Shown piece by piece: positions 38,630 to 47,900 of a DNA stretch of 64,000 bases. A program made the translations under genes and the position numbers. The DNA is from Candidatus Poribacteria bacterium (GTDB taxonomy: Bacteria > Poribacteria > WGA-4E > WGA-3G): contig JAPPII010000015.1 in the NCBI GenBank assembly GCA_028820845.1, positions 62,001 to 126,000 on the forward strand, in the 5' to 3' direction. Numbering within the stretch: position 1 is the stretch's first letter; each line of letters begins with the position of its first letter. The notes under the pieces were generated by a model, which saw only the letters and a program-made list of their open reading frames with translations, searched no databases and was not told the origin of the DNA.

Positions 38630-39249
38630 CGATTCAATTCTTGATAGGAGAAGATGAGTCGATGGAGCGCAGTAATATGGGTTGTGAGGGTGAGGATCCC
38701 AAGTACACAGAGTAGAATCACGGCATTGGTCTGAACGATGGGAAATCTATGCCATAGTACCCCTTGAAGGAGTGTGCCAGCACCGAGCAAGACAATGCGT
38801 TCTGGACGCTGCATGAGTCCAACCTTACATGTAACCTGCAGTCCCTCAGCTCTCGCCCTTACATAACTCACTAAGATTGAACCGAACCAAGCACCAAAGG
38901 CGAGAATTATTCCAATCAAACTTTCTAAATTATAAAAATAGATGAGGGCACCAAGAAAGAGAAAACCTTCCGAGTAACGATCAATCACAGAATCCAAGAG
39001 CGCGCCTGATGCACGTAGATTTGTTTGAGCTCGGGCAACTGCTCCATCTATCATATCAAAACTCCCACCAAACAAAATGAGAATTCCCCCCACAACAAGC
39101 CGTCCGGTTGCCAGATAAAAGGTGGCGACGAGGTTAACGAGGAATCCAAAGAGGGTTACCATATCCGCCGTAATGCCGAGCGCGACCATTTTATTTGCCA
39201 CAGCAGATAGAATAACCTCAAGACGGGGTTTTAATTTTGCTTCAAACAT
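38626..39249 (-). CDS. CDP-alcohol phosphatidyltransferase
   Basis: 207 residues from MFEAKLKPRLE; GAGAGG upstream chooses this ATG over two earlier in-frame ones. The signature is complete: D-G-x2-A-R in MIDGAVARAQTN, then G-x3-D-x3-D in ASGALLDSVIDRYSEG. Several hydrophobic segments follow. Similar proteins make archaetidylinositol-phosphate-like or phosphatidylglycerophosphate-like lipids. It starts 11 bp after the crotonase-like gene and is probably co-transcribed with it. Confidence 0.87.
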   Translation of the reverse strand: MFEAKLKPRLEVILSAVANKMVALGITADMVTLFGFLVNLVATFYLATGRLVVGGILILFGGSFDMIDGAVARAQTNLRASGALLDSVIDRYSEGFLFLGALIYFYNLESLIGIILAFGAWFGSILVSYVRARAEGLQVTCKVGLMQRPERIVLLGAGTLLQGVLWHRFPIVQTNAVILLCVLGILTLTTHITALHRLIFSYQELNR

Positions 39250-39260
39250 TGGCATACCTC

Positions 39261-39908
39261 TCACTGAGACGGTAATTTTGCCGAAACCTCAGCTCTGTCC
39301 TCAGCAAACATCTGCCGCAAAGAAGCACTCCGATTCTCAATTAATTCTATGGTCGGAACAGCTTCCGCTTGAGAGAGAAGTTCCAAAATTGCAGATGCGA
39401 TTTCTGTTGGACGCCGCGCTATTTTAACTTTCTCAGATTCAGAAGATTGGATATCCGGAGATCCGATACATACAACACCATCACTCCAGATGAGCTCCCA
39501 AGGTGGATAAGCCCTGTCGTAAGTTTCGTCAAAAACCGTAATAATAGGATGAGGTAGTTTCAGGAGTGCCAATTCAACGTTCTGAATCGCCTGCGTATTG
39601 GCTAACGACGTTTTCCGCTGCTTTGTAGCAATGTGGATGATAGGCAGGTTCCACAAAACAATGGGCTTTTTAAGGCGACGCGCAAGGCTAATGAGGCGTA
39701 GGAGCTGCCGCCAGCCTTGCGGTGTCTTTAGACTTTGCGTGCCACCTTGGACAAAAGTAACTTTCGTGTCATATATCCAAGCGAACCCGGCGAATTGGAA
39801 AGCCCCTTTACTCCCGGCTCTATCACCAGAGAGTGCGATCGTTTGAGTGAAGGGGGGTGTTTTTGCTTGCGTGTTTCCCCTAGGATATTCAGAGGTATTT
39901 ACTGACAT
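39261..39908 (-). CDS. Possible crotonase/AccA-fold protein
   Basis: 215 residues from the ATG in MSVNTSEYPRG; a TTG nine codons earlier is open, but AAGGTG fits the ATG. Not firmly recognised. The segment SLKTPQGWRQLLRLISLARR, then KPIVLWNLPI and LPHPIITVFDETYDRAYPPW, recalls the carboxyltransferase alpha subunit AccA (PEGYRKALRLMKLAEKF pattern), but the Gly-Gly oxyanion segment is not seen. It may be a degenerate crotonase-fold protein. It lies upstream of a CDP-alcohol transferase, which suggests a lipid role; this is inference. Confidence 0.5.
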   Translation of the reverse strand: MSVNTSEYPRGNTQAKTPPFTQTIALSGDRAGSKGAFQFAGFAWIYDTKVTFVQGGTQSLKTPQGWRQLLRLISLARRLKKPIVLWNLPIIHIATKQRKTSLANTQAIQNVELALLKLPHPIITVFDETYDRAYPPWELIWSDGVVCIGSPDIQSSESEKVKIARRPTEIASAILELLSQAEAVPTIELIENRSASLRQMFAEDRAEVSAKLPSQ

Positions 39909-39942
39909 ATACGCAGCACCTTTACCCGATAGCAAACCGTAT

Positions 39943-39980
39943 AAAAAAAGCAGGGAGGTGGTTTAGACACCTTCCCTGCC
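39943..39980 (-). terminator. Intrinsic terminator after LysM gene
   Basis: On the minus strand GGCAGGGAAGGTG pairs with CACCTCCCTGC around TCTAAAC, followed by seven T (39949-39943). It lies 25 bp after the LysM stop and ends the surface operon that begins with the giant protein gene. Confidence 0.9.
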
Positions 39981-40004
39981 TAAAAGGTGATGAGTTAGTT
40001 TGAT

Positions 40005-40868
40005 TTATTCGCCGCTACGTCCACCGATGCTACCGATAACAAACAATCCAACACCGGCTGCGACGGTTGTCAGGAACACCAAAGCACGTTTGGATGTGGA
40101 AAGTTCCTCGTGGACACCCTTGGCATTTTCGAGTATCATCTTGACTTCACTGATTGCCTTTTGATTCGCTTCAATATGGGTCAAAATTCCCTTCACTTCG
40201 GCTTGGGTAGCTTCAATGAGTTCGTGTGTCGCTTTAGCGTTCATTTCACGCTCCTCGAGCATTGAAGCGACCGCTTCAAGATGTTCATCAAGGTGGGCGA
40301 TTTCGTGAAGGATAGCATCTTTATTGGCTGCAAGGGCTTCTTTGAGGCTCGAAGCGATGGCTTCACCGGACTGACCGACAGCATCCATCAACTTCTCTTG
40401 AGATTTCAGGCTATCCTCAAGGGCTTTAAGTTGTCCTTTGAGTTCCGCCATACTCTCGTTGAGTCCGCCAATTTCTGCTTCCAATTTATCCCGCGTCGCT
40501 TCGGATTCGGCTAATTCCACTTTCAGCCGTTCCAGTTCCTCTTGGTATCCAGCAAGCTCCTCCTCAGCAACTTCAACGACCTCTTTTGCCATAGCAACTG
40601 GAATCCGTAACTGTTCGCCCGGATAGATGAGATGTGGATTCGTGAAGTCGTTGTACTTGCTCAGTTCGCGCCAGCGGAGTGGGTCTGTGAGATGCTCTTG
40701 GCAGAGATCCCAGAGCGTATCGCCTTTTTCAATAGTAATGAGCATAGTATCCTCATCACCTTCATGCGGCGTGATCCTCGCCGAGGCGGATAACACATAA
40801 ACGCCACTGAGTGCTGCGCAGATGTACAGAATCAGTGCTAACTTTAGCGTGCCTCTTATCATTTTCAT
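40005..40868 (-). CDS. LysM coiled-coil protein with terminal TM segment
   Basis: 287 residues from the ATG at 40868 (GGAG 7 nt upstream). A signal peptide (MKMIRGTLKLALILYICAAL) is followed by one LysM domain at about residues 45-90 (LITIEKGDTLWDLCQEHLTD, NPHLIYPGEQLRIPV). LysM binds peptidoglycan or chitin-like glycans. Residues about 95-250 are a long coiled coil (EELERLKVELAESEATRDKL and so on). A hydrophobic segment (LVFLTTVAAGVGLFVIGSIG) and GGRSGE end it. Probably it anchors in the envelope across the periplasm. Last gene of the operon, 9 bp after the PorV-like gene. Confidence 0.88.
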   Translation of the reverse strand: MKMIRGTLKLALILYICAALSGVYVLSASARITPHEGDEDTMLITIEKGDTLWDLCQEHLTDPLRWRELSKYNDFTNPHLIYPGEQLRIPVAMAKEVVEVAEEELAGYQEELERLKVELAESEATRDKLEAEIGGLNESMAELKGQLKALEDSLKSQEKLMDAVGQSGEAIASSLKEALAANKDAILHEIAHLDEHLEAVASMLEEREMNAKATHELIEATQAEVKGILTHIEANQKAISEVKMILENAKGVHEELSTSKRALVFLTTVAAGVGLFVIGSIGGRSGE

Positions 40869-40880
40869 CAATTTTCTCCT

Positions 40881-41909
40881 TTAGTAGCTATAAGAGAGGG
40901 AAGCAAAGTGAGTTGATCCGACTCCGTTGATTTCACCAGCCATACCGTCTTGAATGGCATAATCAATCTGCAGCCCACCGATGTTCACCCCAAACCCACC
41001 GAAGAGGTTCTGGACATCACGTGAGGCTCTAACACCACCGCGGATAGCAAGAGCAGTTGATTTGTAAGTGAGAATCGTATATTCAGCACCGAGTTTCAAA
41101 CTCGTGGCACTTTGGTCAAGATTTACGAGTTCTTGCTCAATATCTGCGGCGAATGTGACGACATTACCCATATAAAGATTGTAGGCTAAGCCGAGGTTAA
41201 TAACCATCGGTACGGTGTCTTCACCAAGGGACGCACCGAGGTATTTCGCAACGAGGCCATAGTGAAAAGTTGGGACTTTTTCCTCACCGACATCTATGTG
41301 CAGGGCATGTCCCATGATTCCGACATCAACACCACCAAAACCGCTCTGGCTTTCAACGCCTTCTGCCCCGAAGTTATCTGCCAGCATGCGGCCCGTTAGA
41401 CCGATACCGAAGCTTCCGAGACCAATACCGTAAGAGAGAGAATAGGCGTTGGCACTATAACTGAATTCCCCACCATAGCGTTCATTAGCATCATATTGCT
41501 GGATGCCACTGACACCGGCGTTCGTGACAGCAAGTCCAATGGATCCCGCCGAACCGAGAGCTTTTGTCAACGCGATGAAGTTATGGCTTCTATCGAGATC
41601 AAGCTGCTGTGTCGAAAAGTTGAGGCTTAAATCCGCTGCGGAGCCGAGTCCTGCTGGGTTCCAAACGGTCGCGGTGGCATCATCAGCGATTGCTGTGAAG
41701 GCACCACCTAAGCCGATTGAGCGTGCACCGGCACCAAGCCGCAGATGTGGCATGGCATCCACTCCGGCAAAACTGACCGGCGACACCGCTAGGATAAGAA
41801 AGAAAAGGGGTATTAAACCGCATAACAATTTCGGGACCTGTTTGGAAGCCCATTTAGCCTTAGGGCGTAGCTTGCAAGCCCGTCTAAAATTGTGTTCTGT
41901 CATTAACAT
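40881..41909 (-). CDS. PorV/PorQ-like outer-membrane barrel protein
   Basis: 342 residues from the ATG at 41909, 5 nt after GGAGG; an ATG at 41903 is also possible. A signal peptide region (LLCGLIPLFFLILAVSPVSFA) precedes the family start MPHLRLGAGARSIGLGGAFT. AIADDATATVWNPAGLG is the PorV/UPF0164 hallmark. Alternating beta strands continue to the aromatic end (HFASLSYSY), as in outer-membrane barrels. PorV is the shuttle/attachment factor of type IX secretion; PorQ is similar. It lies 74 bp after a giant secreted protein gene. Confidence 0.87.
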   Translation of the reverse strand: MLMTEHNFRRACKLRPKAKWASKQVPKLLCGLIPLFFLILAVSPVSFAGVDAMPHLRLGAGARSIGLGGAFTAIADDATATVWNPAGLGSAADLSLNFSTQQLDLDRSHNFIALTKALGSAGSIGLAVTNAGVSGIQQYDANERYGGEFSYSANAYSLSYGIGLGSFGIGLTGRMLADNFGAEGVESQSGFGGVDVGIMGHALHIDVGEEKVPTFHYGLVAKYLGASLGEDTVPMVINLGLAYNLYMGNVVTFAADIEQELVNLDQSATSLKLGAEYTILTYKSTALAIRGGVRASRDVQNLFGGFGVNIGGLQIDYAIQDGMAGEINGVGSTHFASLSYSY

Positions 41910-41933
41910 TATATCCTCCAAAAGACTGTCCAC

Positions 41934-41965
41934 ATCGGGAACTGGACAGGTGTCCAATTCCCGAT
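41934..41965. repeat. Long intercistronic hairpin
   Basis: ATCGGGAA (41934-41941) pairs with TTCCCGAT (41958-41965), and TGGACA (41943-41948) with TGTCCA (41951-41956), with one C-A mismatch and a 2-nt loop. It lies between the giant gene stop and the PorV-like start. No U-run follows, so read-through with mRNA processing or partial termination is likely. Confidence 0.85.
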
Positions 41966-41983
41966 ATGCAGACTGCCATTTAC

Positions 41984-44900
41984 TTAGCGCGTCAGTGCAA
42001 GTTTGAGAATGGCATACTCGGGTTCAAAACCATCTGCCACTATAATTTGACAGAAATAGACACCTCGAGCCAAATCTTCGCCAGAAGAACTGGTGCCGTC
42101 CCAACCAATCGCGCCTTTACCAACGTACTCGCCTGCGTCCCATACCTCGTTATCAACCAAGACTCGGACGGGTCGGAGCGTCATGTCGTAAATGACAATG
42201 CTCACTGTCGACTGTCGAGTCAATGTGAAGGAAATACGCGTATTATCCTTGAACGGGTTGGGGGCATTAATCGGACGCGATGCCAATACTGGACCAGCCT
42301 CACTCTCAACAAAGAACGTAAACTCGTGGACTGCCATGTTCGCCTCACGGGCACCACTGCTATCTTCAGAGACGTTGCCCTCTTTATGCGCCATGTCAGA
42401 CACCTCAAGTTTGACCGTATGTTGCCCAAAAGCGAGATCGAGATCCGGGGTGTATATCACCTGGGATGCCGATTTCTGGTTCGGTTTGAGGTTAATCAGT
42501 TGGTCATCCAAAACGAAACGGATAGAATCCATATCTACACCGGATTCCGCATCAGCGTAACTTATCGAAATTTGCGGACGACGTTCAGTCAGGCGTGCCT
42601 CATTTTGTGGCGACGACATCGTGATCACCGGAGCAGCAGTATCGAAGTCGATTGAGAAGGAGCCTTGTGCTGTGGCAGAATTGCCGATTGTATCAGTGGC
42701 TCGCACCTGAATCGTGTAAGTCCCTTCATCAAGGGGAGCTTCAGGAATGAAGTCCAAACGCGTGATACCTTCGACATCGTCTTCACCATCATCTTCGGTA
42801 CCGCCTTCCACCTCTTCACCATCGCTATCCAAGACGACGATATCTATTTCATCAACGCCAGACGCATCGTTGGCACTCGCCGAGATCGTCGGGAGTCCAC
42901 CGCGGATAGTTCCTGTTGGTGAGATTGAAGTGATAGTCGGTGCGACATTGTCAACTTCCAATGTGAAAGTCCACGAATGTTGCGTCGTACCACCTTCACT
43001 GATTGCGACGAGGGTTACCGTATGCGTACCAGATGTGAAACTTTCAGCCGTCTCAATGCGACCTTGAGCAATCTGCGCGAGTGGAATAGACCGGAACGGT
43101 TTATCGTCAATAGCGAACTTCGCACTCACAACACTCGACTGTTCATCCGTGACAACCGCTGAGATTGTTACCCAACTATCACCCTTGATGACACCAGAAG
43201 GAGCGGCTGCAGAAATAACAGGTGGTGTTGTGTCTTTCGGCACTTGCACCGTGAAAGCCACAGATGTCTGCGCCCTATTGCCATCACCGTCAGTGACTGC
43301 AACAACAACGGTATAATCGCCATCAGCCAATGCTGCCTCAGGGGTATAGGAGAATCGATTGCCATCTACCTCTGGTGTAGCATCAACATCGTTGACAGTA
43401 AAGGTCGTTACATCAACAGTCCCTGCACCGGAAAATTCACCACTGATTAGCGGTTTTCCGTGATCGAAGGTCTGTCCCGAAGCTGGAGACTGAATCGCAA
43501 CGGTAGGTAGTGTGCCACCGATAGCGAATTCAACAGAAGCCTCACCAATGTTACCGAGTACATCAGCAGCATGAACGGTTACGCGATATGCTCCACCCGA
43601 AAGCTGTTCGGTGCGCATGTAAATCAATGTCGTTTCATCGGTTTCAATCGCGCCCTGGTCAACCATAACATCTTGGTCGCCTTGTTCAGGCAATATCCGC
43701 GTCACCATAACAGTGGGTCCATTAGCAAGGTCCGTTGTCGCCCAAGCCAAGACTCCAGTGCCATCAGCGTCAACACCACTGCCCGCACCATCTTCGTATG
43801 TTGCGTGAACAGTTGGTAAACTATCCACCGTATGGTCCTCGGAGGGCGTTTCAATCTTAATCATTGGACCGGTGTTATCAAGGTTAACCATCGCCAATGC
43901 GAAGGATACCGAACCGTTCCACTGCTTGACCACACCCTCTGGTGTATAAATACCATCAGGCAGTGCTGAAATTTCCATGACCGATAGTGAGAAAGTCATC
44001 TCTGGATCTTCGGTACTTTCACTGGCTACTGCAGCACCGTTAATGCTGGCAGTTAGTTCATCATCGTCAGCGGCTAACGAACCGTTGGCAACCACGAAAC
44101 CTACTCTCAGTGAATCCCGAAGCGAAATCGGTTCAGCGGGAGGTTCCGCTACGTCTACACCATCAACGGCTGTGACCGCCAAGTCGGTGATATCCGAAAG
44201 TTGGAAGTTGAGCACATGTACTGTGACTCTTGAACCATCGATTTCAGAGTCATCGGCTTGCTCATTGCCGAAGGCATCAACAATGAGGGCATGGAACATA
44301 TAGGTTCCATTTTTAAGCATGCCGACATCAACCGTTGCTGCATCCACAACCCCGGGTTCACCATCAGTGATGGTTTGGGTGCCATCTGCATCCGTTCGCA
44401 CCAACTTCACTGAACCATCTGTGAAGGTTTCTGGAGCGGCTGTGGGTTCAATAGTGAGCATAGCCATCGGGGATGCGACTGTTTCATCAACGATACCACC
44501 GACCGTCCAGCTTCCATCTTCATTGGGATCAACCATCTCAACAACTTCGCCGCTTTCATTCACATGGGCGACAGCCGTAATGTTTGTGGGGCCAAGGGGT
44601 GCGACATCGTCCACATTGTCGAGTGAAAATTGCGATTTAATACCATCCGCTGCTGCAGATTCGCTTTCGTTTGCTGCGGAAATCGCGATTGCTCGTACAA
44701 CATACGGATTCGCATCCAAGGACGCATCCCGTGCCGCAGGACTATTGGCATCAATGGTGTCCTCAAGTCCTAATGCTACCGTATCAATCTCAATCGACCA
44801 TTTTTGATAGGAGGCGTGTTGATAAATCAACGAACTTGCCGCGCCACCTACAACTGTATCAGCTGCGATGTGAACAATGTCAGCAACGAAGTCAGCGTTA

Positions 44901-47900
44901 TTCTGCAATACTTGGACTTCTTCGGCAGTAACAGCAGCACTCTCACTGCCCACACCTACCTCTTGCCATTCAGAATCGTCAGCGTCTTGACGTTTGACTT
45001 CAAAGCGCATCGAAGTGATAGGCGGAGAGGTTCTCTCACCAAGAGAGTAACTGTTAAGCGTAACAACTCCCTGTGGTGCACCGCTATCTGGGTTCGTCAC
45101 TGCTGCAGGATCGGTGGTTACCGCCAATACTTCTGGAGCCGGTCGGTAAGTATTTTCAACAGTTACCGATATTTTCGACCCATCGGTTTCAGAGTCATCG
45201 GCTTGCTCATTGCCTGCTGCATCATACACAAGAGCATGGAACATATAAATTCCATTTTCCAAGTATGTTTCACCGTCAGCAAGCGTACCGACATCAACCG
45301 TTACCGTGAAAACGCCACTGCCTTCGGCACTTTCAGCAACCTCGCCGATAAGAAGACCTTCAGCATCGGTTACCAACCTGACCGACATGTAAGTATTCCG
45401 ATCTGCTGTCGGTTCAACAGTAAGCGTCGCAACAGGAGATAGCACTTCCTCGTCATACTTATCAACGAGTCCACCAACAGTGTAACTACCATCATCAGCG
45501 GTTTCAAAGACGCTATCAGTCGCTTCAACACTTGTCACATTGATGTTTGTAGGACCAAGCGGGGCAACATCGTCAACGTTATCAACTGAGAATCGTGCCT
45601 CAACACCCGGAATAGGTGGCACTTCAGTTTCACTGGTCTTTGCATACCCGGTTACCACATATTGATTTTCATCCTTAGAGGCATCTCGTGCCGCAGGACT
45701 CCCCGCAGTGATAGTATCTTCCAGAATTCTGGTATCTATAGAAACCACCCATTTCTGGTAGGTACTATTAATATGAACAATAGGTTTGTCAGGTCCTACA
45801 GTGTTGATGAGGTCTCCGAGGAAATCAGCAAGCTCTTGACCACTAATATGCTCAGCAGCTTCACTGCTTTCAATCGTCCACTCTGCCTCTTGAGGTCCCT
45901 TAGCAACCAAGCGAACGGCACTCGTAGGTGGAGAAGTCAAAATTGGTGTATAGGCGTTAAGCGTAAGCATTCCCTGAGGTGCACCACTATCCGGGTTCGT
46001 CATTGCCGGGGGACCGGTAGTTATTGCCAAAATCTCAGGTGCTGGTCGGAAACTGTATTGAACAGTTACCGAGATTTTCGATCCGTCAGTGCTAGAACTA
46101 TCAACCTGCTGATTGTTGTGGTCATCAACAGCGAGCGCATGGAACATATAGGTTCCCTCAGCAAGTGGACCGATATCAACGGCCACAGTGAAAACACCAC
46201 TGTTTCCAATTTCTTCGGTTGGATTTTCGATAGTAAGACCTTGAGCATCGGTTAGTAATCTCACTGAACTGTAGGTACTCCGAGCAGCTGTCGGTTTAAT
46301 AGCAAAGGTAACTACCGGTGAACTGACAGTATCATCATACTCATCAATGAGACCGCCAACAGTATATTTACCATTTCCATGATCTTCAAGGACACTATCG
46401 GTCGCGTCAACCTTCGTTACAGTGACGTATGTGGGACCGAGTGGTGGGGTAGTATCTCGGCGGACAAAGTCTCGAATATCATCAATGTTGTCAACTGAGA
46501 ATCGTGCCTCAACGCCTGGGATCGGTGGAATTTCGGTTTCACCAACATTTACATATCCCTGTACCACATATTGATTTGTATCTTTAGAAGCATCATGTGC
46601 TGCAGGACTACTCGCTGTGATAGTATCCTTTAAATTCGTGGTATTTACGTCAATCGACCACTGCAAGTAGGATCTATCAGTATAAATGGGAACAACAGGA
46701 TCTGTAAGACTATCAGCCAGCACCTGACCATCAATTAAAACAACATCAGTGGCTTCAATTATCCAATCAGCATCTTGGGGACCTGTGGCAGCCAAGCGAA
46801 CCGAATCAATAGGCTCATAAGTCCGACCGGGTGTATAGGCATGAAGGGTGAGTATACCTCTTGGTCCACCACTATCCGGACTGGTAGCCCTGGGAGAATC
46901 TACCGTAATCGCAACAACTTCAGGACCAATCGGACAGACATCAGGATCTAAATTGATAGTACCTTCCATCGGATCAGGGTCAGCAAGCTGAAGCGCATTA
47001 CTTGCCACAGCACGAACCGTTACGGTATCGCCTGCCTCTATCAAGGCATCAAAGTCAGCAACATCCCAATCAATTTCAAGTGTTGAACCCATTTCGGTTC
47101 CAGCGAGATCAAGTTCGCCGATATTTTGCCAAGCACCATCGGCATCCATGTATTGTACCATAACGGTAGCGGGGTGTGCTGTGCGGTGGTCAACCGTGAC
47201 AGTTAGAACAACATTTTCTGTCGTATTACTGAAGATCGTCACATCACCGATAGGACCACTTTCAAAGAGGTCATCCATATCGCCATCTAAGTTACAATCG
47301 CCAATCACAGCAGCTGTAACGCTTGCTACGTCATGTTCTGGCGCGACAATTCTGAGACGGGTCGGTTCAGTGTAGGATCCAACATTGAAAAGCGTATCAA
47401 TCCCCATTGCACGGATGCCGTAGTCACCAAGCAGGAGAGACATCTGATCGCCCTGAATCGGCATTGTCAGATGACCAGACGCATCAAAAGTCACTGGAAC
47501 AAGGTGATCAACAATATCTAAGGACCCACCAAGCGCATCAATTATTAATTGCGCCTGCGGTTCAGTCAACTGAAAGCGACCTATAAAAGGCTCCAAACTC
47601 TTCAGGAATGGGTTTGCGAAATCTTGGATGAGACCTGGTGATAGCAATGCCAAGGCTGCCTCAGGCGTTGTCGTGCTTAAGAGTGCAACGATAGACGCAT
47701 CATCGAGTCCACCAACGAGCTGCGGGACATTCTGCCGCAAGAACGAAGCAAGTTGATTCTCTGGAACCTGGGCAAGGACTGCCGACCAAATCCTGGATGC
47801 TAACATCGTCGATTCAATGTTCAGCGGCATCCAAGTACTTATCGGATTGCCATCTGCATCGAGTGCGATCTCTTGGTAAAATAGGTAACCTTCACCTGCG

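Noticed and set aside
44319-45442. Long plus-strand frames opposite the giant gene
   Set aside because: The minus strand has a continuous secreted protein with clear domains. The plus frames are composition-driven shadows without ribosome sites.
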